A program made the translations under genes and the position numbers. A stretch of 64,000 nt of DNA from Dyadobacter sp. CY323 (GTDB taxonomy: Bacteria; Bacteroidota; Bacteroidia; Cytophagales; Spirosomataceae): positions 620,001-684,000 of the forward strand of contig NZ_JAJUXH010000001.1 of the NCBI RefSeq assembly GCF_021390245.1, in the 5' to 3' direction. A model generated the notes under the pieces. It saw nothing but the letters and a program-made list of their open reading frames with translations, was not told where the DNA came from and ran no database searches. Within the stretch, counting starts at the first letter, position 1, and each line of letters begins with the position of its first letter. Below, one piece after another: positions 1 through 9,061 of this stretch.

Positions 1-257
1 CGCTTTCGTTGCAGCTGCTGATCGAGAATGCGGTGAAGCATAATCAAATGTCAGCCGATAATCCGCTGGTGATCACGATTTCACGCGAAGATGATTTTAT
101 TGTCGTGAGCAACCCGATCCGCAGCCGCCAGCTGGCCGAGCCCTCCACCCGGCTCGGACTTCAGAATATCGTGGACCGGTACAAACTTTTGGTTAACAAA
201 CCGGTGTCAATTTCCGCCGGACAAAGTGATTTTATAGTAAAAATACCCCTGATTTAA
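1..257 (+). CDS. sensor histidine kinase, LytS/YehU type, C-terminal end (partial)
   Basis: The reading frame is open from the left edge, so the 5' part lies outside the window. What remains is the ATP-binding end of a HATPase domain: the N-box-like run LLIENAVKHN, then GLQNIVDRYKLL, which in LytS-type kinases is the G2-like loop that carries GL.N...RL. The stop TAA overlaps the ATG of the next gene by one base (TAATG), the usual arrangement for a Bacteroidota LytS/LytTR pair, so this is the cognate kinase of the following regulator. Membrane and sensor parts cannot be seen. The family call is firm; the signal is unknown. Confidence 0.85.
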   Translation, partial: LSLQLLIENAVKHNQMSADNPLVITISREDDFIVVSNPIRSRQLAEPSTRLGLQNIVDRYKLLVNKPVSISAGQSDFIVKIPLI

Positions 258-1027
258 TGAATGTATTGATTATTGAGGATGAGGCACTGAGCGCAACCAG
301 ACTGCAAAATCTGATCAACCGGTATGACCCTGAAATAAATATCCTGGCAAAAATTCCCTCCGTGAGGGAAAGTGTTCAGTGGCTGGGAAACGAGAATCAT
401 GTAAAACCCGACCTGATTTTCCTCGACCTGCACCTGGAAGACGATCTCGGTTTCCGGATTATAGATGAACTGAAACTGACTATTCCGATCATTTTTACGA
501 CGGCGTACAGCGAATATACACTTCGTGCATTCAAGGCCAACAGCGTCGATTACCTGCTCAAACCCATCGATCAGAACGAGCTGGTGTCTTCACTGGACAA
601 GTTTAAAAGCCTGGAAATGAAGAGAAGTTCAGCTCCGGACCTGGCTGCATTTATTTCATCATACCTGACTTCCGCCGGGCAGGATACTTTCAAAGAACGG
701 TTTCTTGCCACGGCCGGAACGAAAATGTTCAGCATTAAGACGGTAGACATCGCGTATTTTATCATCGAGCAAAAAGCAACGTTTCTCAGAACGTTCGACG
801 GAAAACATCTGGCAATGGAATATAGTCTGGACAAGGTTTTTCAGCTACTGGACCCGAAGCTGTTTTTTAGGGTCAACAGATCGTTGATAATCTCTTTAAA
901 CAGTATTCAGGTGATTAATTCCTTGTCCGCCGGACGCTTAAAACTTGAATTGGCACCCTCGACGGCTCAGGATGTATATGTCAGCGCCGACCGGATTGCA
1001 AACTTCAAGCAGTGGCTCGGAAAGTAA
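257..1027 (+). CDS. LytTR-family response regulator
   Basis: A 256-residue regulator with an N-terminal receiver domain (about 1-120) and a C-terminal LytTR DNA-binding domain (about 145-253). The receiver has the acidic pocket near E7-D8-E9, the phospho-acceptor D57 in DLIFLD, and K102 in YLLKPID. The LytTR half shows the usual pattern of strands (TAGTKMFSI, IAYFIIEQKATFLRT) and the FFRVNRSLIISL motif. It starts at the ATG overlapping the kinase stop, so the two are translationally coupled. LytTR regulators bind direct repeats upstream of their targets; which genes this one controls is not visible here. Confidence 0.93.
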   Translation: MNVLIIEDEALSATRLQNLINRYDPEINILAKIPSVRESVQWLGNENHVKPDLIFLDLHLEDDLGFRIIDELKLTIPIIFTTAYSEYTLRAFKANSVDYLLKPIDQNELVSSLDKFKSLEMKRSSAPDLAAFISSYLTSAGQDTFKERFLATAGTKMFSIKTVDIAYFIIEQKATFLRTFDGKHLAMEYSLDKVFQLLDPKLFFRVNRSLIISLNSIQVINSLSAGRLKLELAPSTAQDVYVSADRIANFKQWLGK

Positions 1028-1169
1028 AATGCATCTTTACGAAATGTGTTCCGCAACAATTTCCAGTCATTCGACATCAAAAATCAGTCATTTAATGCTT
1101 TTTATTTAGTCGGAAAAAGAGTGGGTTTTATTTTAGGTTTCATCATCAACCTAAGTAAATCCTATTCCC

Positions 1170-1514
1170 ATGGAACGACTCGACGAAAGATTAAAGAAGC
1201 AATTGTCCCCGGATCAACTTTCCAGCCTGAACCGTATCCGCGCGTGTGTTCAGAAACTGGTTAGTATGGGCGGAAAGTTTACAGGGAAAGATATTTCGGA
1301 TGAATTGAATTTGTCGGAGTATAACATCAACAAAATTTTAATCAAAGGCACGGGCGAAACCTTGAAAATCCTCATTTCAAAATGCAGAATGGCGCATTAT
1401 GAAAACCAACAGAACACACCTCAAAAAGCTGCCAGCCTGGGCACCTGCCTAAGCTGCAGAAAGAGAGGTTTCGATCTGGCGAGGTTATCCATTAAATCGG
1501 TTAGCCTGCGGTAA
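1170..1514 (+). CDS. small protein with a single AraC-like helix-turn-helix
   Basis: A 114-residue protein whose middle (about 36-75) resembles the first helix-turn-helix of an AraC/XylS domain: DISDELNLSEYNINKIL followed by TGETLKILISKCRM, matching the family pattern D-I-A-x-x-L-N-x-S-x-x-x-L-x-x-x-F-K-x-x-T-G. The second helix-turn-helix of a normal AraC domain is missing; instead there is a short tail with CLSCRKR. The ATG at 1170 is about 140 bases after the response regulator and may have its own promoter. It may be a stand-alone half-domain regulator or a remnant. The HTH likeness is seen in the sequence; the function is inferred. Confidence 0.55.
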   Translation: MERLDERLKKQLSPDQLSSLNRIRACVQKLVSMGGKFTGKDISDELNLSEYNINKILIKGTGETLKILISKCRMAHYENQQNTPQKAASLGTCLSCRKRGFDLARLSIKSVSLR

Positions 1515-1543
1515 ATTGCTCATGTAGGGCTGCGGATTGCTCC

Positions 1544-2317
1544 TTAATCTGCCAGCTCGATCCAGGTAGGGGCGTGGTCACTTGTTTTTTCCCAGCCTCG
1601 CACGTACGTGTCCACCCCCGCACTCAATAGTCTTTTATCGATTTCCGGACTCAGCAAAAAGTGATCGATGCGTAAACCGGCATTTCGCCCGTACGCGTTT
1701 CGGAAATAATCCCAGAATGTGTAAATGCGCTCATCCGGGTACAGTTTTCTGATCGCGTCAGTCCAGCCCTGGTCCACCAGTTTGCGATAAGCCTCCCGCA
1801 CTTCCGGCCGGAACAAAGCGTCGTCTTTCCAGCTTTCCGGTTTGTACACATCCATTTCAGTCGGCATTACATTGTAATCACCTGTGAGTATGACGGGGAC
1901 TTTATGGGAAAGCAGCTCTTCCGCATGGGCGGTGAGACGCTCGAACCAGCGTAGTTTGTAATCGAACTTTGGCCCCGGCGAGGGATTTCCATTTGGTAAA
2001 TACAAGCAGCCAATGACCATGTCATTGATGATCGCCTGGATGTAGCGACTATGCAGATCTTCCGGTTCGCCGTCCAGCCCCCGCTGCATCTCGGTGATTT
2101 CCATGTTCCGGGCAAGTATCGCGACACCATTCCAGCTTTTTTGTCCCTGCCAGATCGCATTATATCCTGCATCCCTGATCGCCGTTTCCGGAAATTTTTC
2201 CTGCGGGGCTTTCAATTCCTGCAGACAAACGATATCCGGTTCGGCTTCTTCCAGCCACCGAAGCAGCACAGGTAAGCGTCCATTCACTCCATTTACATTA
2301 TAGGTGGCGATTTTCAT
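1544..2317 (-). CDS. xth: exodeoxyribonuclease III
   Basis: A 257-residue member of the Mg-dependent ExoIII/APE family, which cleaves DNA at abasic sites and removes nucleotides from 3' ends during base excision repair in the cytoplasm. All family blocks are present and in order: MKIATYNVNG at the start, the metal-binding glutamate in CLQELK, GDYNVMPTEMD in the centre, LRIDHFLLS, and the terminal SDHAPTW with the catalytic Asp-His. The length fits the family (250-280). It is convergent with the small HTH gene before it and divergent from the LEA-2 gene after it, so it is probably transcribed alone. Confidence 0.95.
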   Translation of the reverse strand: MKIATYNVNGVNGRLPVLLRWLEEAEPDIVCLQELKAPQEKFPETAIRDAGYNAIWQGQKSWNGVAILARNMEITEMQRGLDGEPEDLHSRYIQAIINDMVIGCLYLPNGNPSPGPKFDYKLRWFERLTAHAEELLSHKVPVILTGDYNVMPTEMDVYKPESWKDDALFRPEVREAYRKLVDQGWTDAIRKLYPDERIYTFWDYFRNAYGRNAGLRIDHFLLSPEIDKRLLSAGVDTYVRGWEKTSDHAPTWIELAD

Positions 2318-2436
2318 AGTAAGCTATCGGTATGGTCGGTGTGATTACGGTTTTAAATGTAAGATCAAAAGCTGTGCCCTTTACTTTTCCGCACCGTGGA
2401 ATGGATTTTTAGGAGCTGAATAAATCCATTTTTTTT

Positions 2437-3348
2437 ATGAAAAATAAAAAATCCATCCTGGTACTGGCGGTGATCCTGATACTTGGAATTGGAGTCTGGC
2501 TTTGGTTCAGATCTCCGGGCGCTGATTCGGCAAAGCAGAAAACAGCAGAGAAGCTGACACCGCAGATAAAAATAGCAGCACTTTCCTTGAAGGATATTGA
2601 TGAGGAACGGATCAATATGCAGGCGAGTGTTCTGATCGATAACCCATTGCCGGTCGGCATTAAGGCGAATGGGCTCCGGTTCACTGTATACATTGATTCG
2701 ATCAAAGTCGTTGAGAATCATTATAATAAACCTATTTCTATCGAATCGTCGGATAGCTCGGTGATCGAAATCCCCATGCAGGTTTTAGGTAAGCCGCTGA
2801 TCAACCTTCTGAAGTATTTTACCGCGAATAATATCGACAGCGCCGACTATTCCTTCAATTCCGTACTCCAGCTGGACGTGCCCATCGCCGGTGAAAAAGA
2901 TATTAAAGTGAAGACCACGAAACGGCTCCCCGCCTATAATTTTCCGACGATTAAGATCAAAGATGTGGATTTTCATGCCCTCGACCTCAAAGGAAAAGGA
3001 GTGGACCTGGTCGTTTCATTTTATAATCCCAATGTGTTTACCATTAAAGTTCGTAATCCCACATTCCGGTTTGAAATGGAAGATGCGATGGAAATGGAGG
3101 CGATCCTTCAGAAAGTGATTAACGTAGCACCGAAGACGACCCAGGAAATCGCCATTAATGCCAAGCTGATAGAAGGTAAATTATTGAAAAGCGGCTGGAA
3201 AATCTTAATGGACAGGAAGGATACCAAGTTTGTGGCGAAATTCAAAAGTAAGATCGAGTCGGACATGAAAGCCATTGATAATGGCAATTTTAGTGCGACC
3301 ATCCGTGGTAATATGGAAGAACTCTTGAATATGGTTGGTAAAAAGTAA
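2437..3348 (+). CDS. LEA type 2 family protein, membrane anchored
   Basis: A 303-residue protein with an N-terminal hydrophobic helix (about 6-24) that can act as a signal anchor, followed by a long beta-rich region. It appears to hold two repeats of the LEA-2/WHy fold: one around 50-150 (ASVLIDNPLPVGIKANGLRF) and one around 165-280 (VSFYNPNVFTIKVRNPTFRF). The pattern of strand, NP, strand, with an N-P-x-P/F-turn is typical of WHy domains. In bacteria these proteins sit in the periplasm or envelope and are linked to stress; no catalytic activity is known. It has its own intergenic region on both sides. Family assignment is good; role is inferred. Confidence 0.75.
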   Translation: MKNKKSILVLAVILILGIGVWLWFRSPGADSAKQKTAEKLTPQIKIAALSLKDIDEERINMQASVLIDNPLPVGIKANGLRFTVYIDSIKVVENHYNKPISIESSDSSVIEIPMQVLGKPLINLLKYFTANNIDSADYSFNSVLQLDVPIAGEKDIKVKTTKRLPAYNFPTIKIKDVDFHALDLKGKGVDLVVSFYNPNVFTIKVRNPTFRFEMEDAMEMEAILQKVINVAPKTTQEIAINAKLIEGKLLKSGWKILMDRKDTKFVAKFKSKIESDMKAIDNGNFSATIRGNMEELLNMVGKK

Positions 3349-3485
3349 TACGGTTAATAAAAAATAGCGTTTCCGTAATTTTTATTGGAAATTTCTGAAT
3401 ATATGCAACGGTAGCCGCTCCGGACGGTGTCTGTATGTAAGAAGGTGAAAACGATTATTCCCATACTTTTTAAACGCATTATTCC

Positions 3486-4142
3486 ATGAAGAAACGGTTA
3501 TTTTCTGCATTGACTTTATTTTGCGCGTGCTGGTTGGCTTCCTGCTCACATAAAACCGTCGAAAAAGAAGATGTAGTGGCAGAAGAATTCGACAAGGAAA
3601 GATTTTACAGTCAACTGGGTACCACCCCTTTTTACATTTCAAAGGCTTACAGGGTAGTCGGAAAGGATACTACTGATCTTTTGAAAGACTCCATTATGGT
3701 GTTGTACCGGGATGCAGTGCTGCTCACTTTCTGGGCAGGTTCCGGATCGGCCGGCGTGGGTGAGGTTAAGTTTTATGGCGGTTCTGTTTGGAAAAATCCT
3801 CCATTTCAATTTCCAGCTCCTCCTACTGCCAGGGCATTTCATACGAACATGAAATTTTCGCGGCCTACCAGCATGCATTTCAACTGGGATGAAACGAAAA
3901 AGACAGTTGTAGTAACATCTTCGGGCCCGGATGATGTATTTCGCATGGTACCTCCGGGGAAAAGCGCCTATCTCGACACAAGCCGGTATCATTACACGTA
4001 TGATTTTGAAGCGGCAAAAGCCGGAGTGGATCAGTCTATGACGTGGATCTACGAGGATTATACGATTGTGATGAAACCATGTTACGTATTTTATATAGAT
4101 CCTGATAGCGCTTCCTGGGAAAGAGGTGTTGTCGTGTTTTAA
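3486..4142 (+). CDS. hypothetical lipoprotein
   Basis: A 218-residue protein with a lipoprotein signal peptide: basic start MKKR, hydrophobic core, and lipobox LASC with the lipidated cysteine at C20. The mature part is mixed alpha/beta with motifs such as LLTFWAGSGSAG and KVKFYGG-like strands, and I recognise no domain. It is 52 bases upstream of another lipoprotein gene in the same direction, so they may be co-transcribed. It should face the periplasm or be exported to the outer membrane; it has no acidic export signal right after the cysteine (SHKTVEKEDV follows). Function unknown. Confidence 0.7.
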   Translation: MKKRLFSALTLFCACWLASCSHKTVEKEDVVAEEFDKERFYSQLGTTPFYISKAYRVVGKDTTDLLKDSIMVLYRDAVLLTFWAGSGSAGVGEVKFYGGSVWKNPPFQFPAPPTARAFHTNMKFSRPTSMHFNWDETKKTVVVTSSGPDDVFRMVPPGKSAYLDTSRYHYTYDFEAAKAGVDQSMTWIYEDYTIVMKPCYVFYIDPDSASWERGVVVF

Positions 4143-4194
4143 GTTACGTTTCCTTCCTCTATCAGTGTTTTTTTAGAATAACCCAATATCTATC

Positions 4195-5136
4195 GTGAAA
4201 GTCTGGACTGTCATCGTCATTACTATTTTGTGGGCAGTATCCTGTAATCAGGTCAATGATTTAAACCCGGTTGATCCCGGTACCGATCCGACAGAAGCAG
4301 TTAAGGTCGTCAAATCACGGTTTCCAAATGCGAAGGACCTGGTTTTTAAGACCATCATGAGCAGTAAAGTATGGGAAGTGGGGTTTAATCTTGAAGCCGA
4401 TAAGTATACTTCCCTCGTCGATCAGACCAAAATGTGGGAGACATTCAGGTCCAATGCCGATACGGTGCCTGCGTTGCTGCAAGATCTTATGCCCGGTTCT
4501 GTTTTTATAGGTGGCGTTTTTTCGGACAATGCCGAAGACATTGATTTTTATCCGACATCGGAGCGGCGGCACCGGCTCATTTACAAATTCAACAATACCG
4601 ATTACTCGTTTGACTGGCGCCGATATCAGGGTACCAATTACAGGCCGACAAATGCGACGTTCGAATTGATTAAATACCATATCCCCATCAGCAAAATGGA
4701 AGATTTTCCTGAAGAAATCAGGACTTATATGGCCGGCAAAAAAGAATTGACTTTGGTAGGGGGAGAAGCAAGGGTAATGCTGAATTACGAAAAGCAGTAC
4801 TGGATGCAGGTCTTCGTCAAAAGAAACAACCAAGATTATGTGGGTTTTCTTATTTTCGATGAAAAAGGCAATCTGAGATGGATGAGCCAAGACTTCACTG
4901 ATAACGCCACAAATCTGGAAACGCTACCCAAGGCCATACAACGCGAGCTGGACCGGTCTCCCGAATTGCAGGGGTTCAAGTATATGTCGCCGCAGTATGA
5001 TAGATACAAAGGTGAATATGACGGAAAGTTGAGCTACTACCTGAAATTGACGAGTCCAAGCTATTCCCAGGTCTGCGAGCTTTACTTTGATCAGGAAGGA
5101 AATTTGTTAAATAAAAGATATTTTGTGAGTTTTTAA
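4195..5136 (+). CDS. hypothetical lipoprotein, possibly PepSY-like repeats
   Basis: A 313-residue lipoprotein read from a GTG start, chosen because it begins directly at a signal peptide with lipobox AVSC (C17); no ATG lies in a suitable place. The mature protein contains several sections of the type 'x-F-P-x-A' followed by strands (VKSRFPNAKDLVFKTIMSSK and later LETLPKAIQRELDRSPEL), which resembles the PepSY-like periplasmic fold of Bacteroidota, where short helix plus beta-sheet units repeat. This is a loose likeness, not a firm domain call. It follows another lipoprotein gene by 52 bases and precedes the ECF sigma factor by 47, so it may belong to the same transcript. Confidence 0.65.
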   Translation: MKVWTVIVITILWAVSCNQVNDLNPVDPGTDPTEAVKVVKSRFPNAKDLVFKTIMSSKVWEVGFNLEADKYTSLVDQTKMWETFRSNADTVPALLQDLMPGSVFIGGVFSDNAEDIDFYPTSERRHRLIYKFNNTDYSFDWRRYQGTNYRPTNATFELIKYHIPISKMEDFPEEIRTYMAGKKELTLVGGEARVMLNYEKQYWMQVFVKRNNQDYVGFLIFDEKGNLRWMSQDFTDNATNLETLPKAIQRELDRSPELQGFKYMSPQYDRYKGEYDGKLSYYLKLTSPSYSQVCELYFDQEGNLLNKRYFVSF

Positions 5137-5183
5137 AGAAATTCACGCTGACGTTCGCTTACTCCGTTCCCTTTTTTCTAAAC

Positions 5184-5768
5184 ATGAAGTTTTTCGGCTC
5201 GAAAAAATACGATAGCCTGACCCAGTTGGTGACTGCCTGCCAAAGGTATGACCCGTCTGCACAGACTGTATTCTACGACCGGTATAAATCGAAGTTGACG
5301 GGAGTGTGCAGGCGGTATGCGAAAACGGTTATGGAGGCGGATGATATTTTTCAGGAAGCGTTTATTCGGATTTTTAATAATATACAAGATCTGAAAGACC
5401 CGGAAGCTGCCGATAGCTGGGTAAAAGTGACCGTGATCCGGACTGCAATCAATTACTATCACCGCACTACAAAAGCTCAGGAAATGCTTGGATCGCTGGA
5501 TCAGATGGAAATCCAACTCGAATCGGATGATTATGAAAAGATGATTGATCAGCTGAATGTCAACGATTTGCTTACAATCATCAATGAGTTGCCGGACAAA
5601 TACCGGACCGTTATCAACCTTCATTTGATCGATGGTTACTCACATGTAGAAATCGGCGAAATGTTGTCCATGTCCGATGCCACGGCACGATCGCAGTTTA
5701 TGCGGGGACGAAATATGCTTTTAAAAAAGTTGGAATCAAAAGGGATAGTGCATCATGAAAACTTCTGA
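5184..5768 (+). CDS. RNA polymerase ECF-type sigma factor
   Basis: A 194-residue sigma-70 family protein. Region 2 is at about 28-95, with the core-binding and -10 helix run EADDIFQEAFIRIFNNI, and region 4 is at about 130-185 with the helix-turn-helix INLHLIDGYSHVEIGEMLSMS and TARSQFMRGRNMLLKKL. The length and the lack of regions 1 and 3 make it ECF. Its last 14 bases overlap the start of the next gene, a membrane protein with a short cytoplasmic head, so that gene is the likely anti-sigma partner. The sigma factor would direct polymerase to a small regulon not identifiable from this window. Confidence 0.95.
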   Translation: MKFFGSKKYDSLTQLVTACQRYDPSAQTVFYDRYKSKLTGVCRRYAKTVMEADDIFQEAFIRIFNNIQDLKDPEAADSWVKVTVIRTAINYYHRTTKAQEMLGSLDQMEIQLESDDYEKMIDQLNVNDLLTIINELPDKYRTVINLHLIDGYSHVEIGEMLSMSDATARSQFMRGRNMLLKKLESKGIVHHENF

Positions 5769-7044
5769 AGAGAAACTGAACGAGGCATTGCGGGAAGCCC
5801 TTAAACGCAAATTTGATGATTTTGGAGATCAGCCAAACCCATCTTCATATAACCTGATCCGTGCGCGCCTCAAACAACCGCGTAACTTCAAATACCTGTT
5901 TTTTACCATTCTGTTCGTCGGATTGTTTGTGGGCTCCATTGTAATTGATCAGCACTGGGTAAGGCAGAAAAACGCAGTGAATTCAAAATCAGTCAGCCAA
6001 ACGGAAACAAATGACAAAGTCTTGGATAGCAATACTACTACTTTGGATGGCAGTGCCGCAGAGAAGGAAAATGCTATTTCATCAACTGCAAAAACGGCGT
6101 CCGCAAACTTTAAAACGAAGAGGGCCGACTTAGCCGCAAAGTCGCCCGTTGAGAATTCTGTACAACACATTTCCGAGCGGAAGGTGATGAAACAGTCTGC
6201 TACATTAGCTGAAACACCCGCGTTTCAGGAAAAACAGGAATCGGGCGTCAGTACTTTGCCGGATCAAAATGCAGTTTTAGAAAACACGCAACTACTTGCG
6301 AATGAGATTGAAGATGAGCCGGAAGCAACGAGATTGCCGGATGTAAATAGGTTGAATCCGGAAGCGATGAAGTTTGAAAAAATGCATATCCCGGAAGTAG
6401 CGCTATCCGGTGACATAAAGACATCTAACGCTATACATGCAAATTCTACAAAGGTGGGCTGGCTTCTGAATGTAGCCAGCTTGAAAACGTATCAGATCAT
6501 TACGGTACCAAAAACCAATGGTCGCGATTTTCAGAATTTCAAATTTCCGTCTGCCTTTTCGCTTGAAACGCTGGGGTACAAAGTGAGCGGGGGATTTGAG
6601 AAAAATGGATTTCAGTTTATGCTGCATTATAGTCTTTTCAGACAGTCTTATAGCTATGAAATTGCTGGAAATGAATACGTTGTGCATGCCGTCGATGGGA
6701 AGGATTTCCAGGTCGTGCGACGGGGGATGGTCGTAAATGAGAACCGGAAAATGGAATTGTTAGGTGTCGGGATCAACAAACAGGTTTTGTGGGGCAAATC
6801 TCCTTTGCGGAAATATTATGCGACCGCCGGGCTGGAATACTCACGCACATTGAGTGGAAGTCATGATGTCGGCTGGATCAGCGTGGGGGCCGGGAAGCAA
6901 ATTCCGTTGAACAATCAGGTGCTGATTCATGTCGGACCTTATGCAGAATTCAGTCCGGTGAAAGTGCCCGGCAGCGGCGATCCATTCTATTATCAGCCAT
7001 ACCGGGTTGGTATTTCCCTGGGATTAAAACTAATAAAGCCCTGA
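5755..7044 (+). CDS. putative anti-sigma membrane protein with C-terminal beta-barrel-like region
   Basis: A 429-residue protein overlapping the sigma gene by 14 bases. Residues 1-45 are charged and probably cytoplasmic (LNEALREALKRKFDDF then a proline-rich turn). One hydrophobic helix follows at about 47-66. Residues 70-220 are a low-complexity linker rich in S, T, A, E and K. Residues 230-429 alternate polar and hydrophobic residues with aromatic girdles and end in YRVGISLGLKLIKP, which looks like the last strands of an outer-membrane beta-barrel. The gene order suggests the head binds the sigma factor. A protein with an inner-membrane helix and an outer-membrane barrel would span the periplasm; that is inference. 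Confidence 0.7.
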   Translation: MKTSEEKLNEALREALKRKFDDFGDQPNPSSYNLIRARLKQPRNFKYLFFTILFVGLFVGSIVIDQHWVRQKNAVNSKSVSQTETNDKVLDSNTTTLDGSAAEKENAISSTAKTASANFKTKRADLAAKSPVENSVQHISERKVMKQSATLAETPAFQEKQESGVSTLPDQNAVLENTQLLANEIEDEPEATRLPDVNRLNPEAMKFEKMHIPEVALSGDIKTSNAIHANSTKVGWLLNVASLKTYQIITVPKTNGRDFQNFKFPSAFSLETLGYKVSGGFEKNGFQFMLHYSLFRQSYSYEIAGNEYVVHAVDGKDFQVVRRGMVVNENRKMELLGVGINKQVLWGKSPLRKYYATAGLEYSRTLSGSHDVGWISVGAGKQIPLNNQVLIHVGPYAEFSPVKVPGSGDPFYYQPYRVGISLGLKLIKP

Positions 7045-7061
7045 AATTTTTTCCAGGGCTT
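7036..7061. terminator. bidirectional intrinsic terminator
   Basis: An 8-bp stem AAGCCCTG (7036-7043) pairs with CAGGGCTT (7054-7061) around a 10-base loop, with A and T runs on the two sides. It lies between the convergent sigma-operon and glycosyltransferase genes and overlaps the stop codon of the first, so it probably ends transcripts from both directions. Confidence 0.8.
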
Positions 7062-7076
7062 TTATTAACATCATTT

Positions 7077-8063
7077 CTAAGCTTTTGCTTTGGATTTCAA
7101 ATTGTATAGTCCAATCGCAAATGCACTGTATGTCTTCAATATGAATGGCGGGATAATGAAATCCCGGATCACTTCTTTTCTGCGTTCGCCTTGCGGTTTT
7201 CCCATATCGAGATACTTCAATGCGAATTTCAGTTTCGACCAATAGTCATCCTTATATTGTTTGGCAAACAGCAATTTGTAATAATAGGTAGCGATATTCT
7301 TCCGCAACACTGCATCGTATTTATAATTGAAATGCTTATTGATGTTGGAATAAAGCTGAATGCGGTTAAACAGAAAATCGGAACTATAATGATTATCAGC
7401 GAAACTCGCGCCGCCTCTGTTTTTCCTGTACACCGACATTACCTCATCAATGTACCCGATCGGGCCGCGACTGGCGAACATGATGTTGCGAGGGATATCG
7501 CCGCTCGTCGAAAGGTTTGTCCATTCCGGATCCGGGTTTCGCGCAAATTCCTCCCGCCGGAACATCAGACTGGATGTAGCAATAAAAGTGAGCTCATCCT
7601 CGCCAATCAAATCATCAAGCGTTATTTCGGCTTTTTTTAATGGATTTACTTCCTCGGGCGGCGCCGAATTATCATCGTAGATCACCATTGCATTGTGGAA
7701 ACTGGCGGAGTAATGCGGATTTGCGTCCAACATTTCCACTTGTTTCTGCAGCTTGTGAGGCGAAGTAAGATAATCGTCGCCGTCGAATTGTGCGATGTAC
7801 TCACCCTTCGCAATGGCAAAGGTCTGAAGGGCATTGAATTTGCCATTCAGACCTAAGTTTTTTGATTGCAGCAGCAACCGGATTTTATCGGGATAACGTT
7901 GCTGGTATTCTTTCAGAATCGCAGCGGTATTGTCTTTTGAACAGTCATCACCTACCACAATCTCAAAGTCAAATGTGGTCTGCTGCATGAGCAGAGAATC
8001 CAGCATCTGGCCAACGAATTTTTCATGATTATAGGTAATCACGCAAACACTCACTCGTACCAT
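7077..8063 (-). CDS. family 2 glycosyltransferase
   Basis: A 328-residue GT-A fold enzyme that would transfer a sugar from a nucleotide donor to an acceptor at the cytoplasmic face. The N-terminus has the family start VSVCVITYNHEKFV, then EIVVGDDCSKDNT (nucleotide binding) and the metal-binding DxD-type motif FDGDDY at 93-98. The C-terminal third is more variable and has no membrane helices. It lies 12 bases downstream of the phytanoyl-CoA dioxygenase-like gene, so both are probably one transcript. Donor and acceptor are unknown; the pairing hints at modification of a surface glycan or glycolipid, which is inference. Confidence 0.9.
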   Translation of the reverse strand: MVRVSVCVITYNHEKFVGQMLDSLLMQQTTFDFEIVVGDDCSKDNTAAILKEYQQRYPDKIRLLLQSKNLGLNGKFNALQTFAIAKGEYIAQFDGDDYLTSPHKLQKQVEMLDANPHYSASFHNAMVIYDDNSAPPEEVNPLKKAEITLDDLIGEDELTFIATSSLMFRREEFARNPDPEWTNLSTSGDIPRNIMFASRGPIGYIDEVMSVYRKNRGGASFADNHYSSDFLFNRIQLYSNINKHFNYKYDAVLRKNIATYYYKLLFAKQYKDDYWSKLKFALKYLDMGKPQGERRKEVIRDFIIPPFILKTYSAFAIGLYNLKSKAKA

Positions 8064-8075
8064 AACAACTCTGTT

Positions 8076-8930
8076 TTATTTAAAAACCTGTTCCACCTGC
8101 TCCTGTTTCGGAAAACCAGGGAATAACAATTCAGGGGTAGGTTTATAAATGTAGGGGAGCGGAAATCCACGATCTACGAAAGTCGGTTCCTCAAGATTAT
8201 TAAAACGGAACTGCGAAGTCCAGCGGATGTGCGGGGTCACGTTTGTTCCCGAACGGTGAACGGTGAATGTCGAGAAAATCAGGATGTCGCCAGCTTCCAA
8301 TTCCAGTTGTTTGAAATCATCTTCCGGAAGTTCTTCCTGAATGCTGCTGATGTAATCCACGTCGCTGCCGGCAAACAAACCTCTTTTGTGACTTCCCGGA
8401 AGTACCTGTAATCCACCAAGATCCGTATCGCAGTCCACAAGTGGGAACCACATTACGATGCTATCCAGTGAACCTTGTCCGCCGCGCCAATCCTGGTGCG
8501 CGCCCAGTTTCCAGTAATCCTGTTTTTTAGCCAAATGCCGGCTATTGAACATCATGGCTGGCCTTACTGCGATAATCGGGTAGGATAAACCTATTGATTG
8601 AAGTAATTCGGTAATACGAGCGTCGGTTCCTAGTCGGTGCAGGGAAACCAGGTGCTGAACTTGCTTGCCTGTATTGACAAATGCATCGAAATCCTTTTGA
8701 AAGAACTCGTACATGCCGGCTTCAAATTCATCCTGGTTATTAATATCAACCTTTTTCCCGATTGTACGTTCGATCTGATAAGCAAAGACACCGCGTGCTT
8801 CATCGTAAATGGCTGTGATCTCTTCTCTCGTAAAAAACTTACGTACAACGATGTAACCATCCTGGAAATATTGTGTTTTCAGGTCCGTTTTGTTAATGTG
8901 CGTTTCATTCGTCAGGCTGACATTATCCAT
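8076..8930 (-). CDS. phytanoyl-CoA dioxygenase (PhyH) family oxygenase
   Basis: A 284-residue member of the Fe(II)/2-oxoglutarate dioxygenases. The iron triad is complete: H145 and D147 in GAHQDWRGG and H225 in FTVHRSG, with R236 (HIRWTSQFR) placed to bind 2-oxoglutarate. VLPGSHKRG between them is typical of PhyH enzymes. The length agrees with the family. It is first in a two-gene operon with a glycosyltransferase. In bacteria PhyH-like enzymes hydroxylate a wide range of small molecules, lipids and sugars, so the substrate cannot be named; a role in modifying the glycosyltransferase product is a guess. Confidence 0.88.
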   Translation of the reverse strand: MDNVSLTNETHINKTDLKTQYFQDGYIVVRKFFTREEITAIYDEARGVFAYQIERTIGKKVDINNQDEFEAGMYEFFQKDFDAFVNTGKQVQHLVSLHRLGTDARITELLQSIGLSYPIIAVRPAMMFNSRHLAKKQDYWKLGAHQDWRGGQGSLDSIVMWFPLVDCDTDLGGLQVLPGSHKRGLFAGSDVDYISSIQEELPEDDFKQLELEAGDILIFSTFTVHRSGTNVTPHIRWTSQFRFNNLEEPTFVDRGFPLPYIYKPTPELLFPGFPKQEQVEQVFK

Positions 8931-9061
8931 GTGTATTTTCCCAATTTTGTGTTAAAAAGCTGATATAATAGATTCCCAAAGGTAACTCAATTGTTCGTTA
9001 GTTAGAATTTTTCCAAACTGATAAAAATCATATTCCGGTATTTTTCGCGCGAACGGTGGTC

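Noticed and set aside
4315..4890. A 191-codon antisense frame in the second lipoprotein gene
   Set aside because: No recognisable protein features; the sense frame has a signal peptide and good context.
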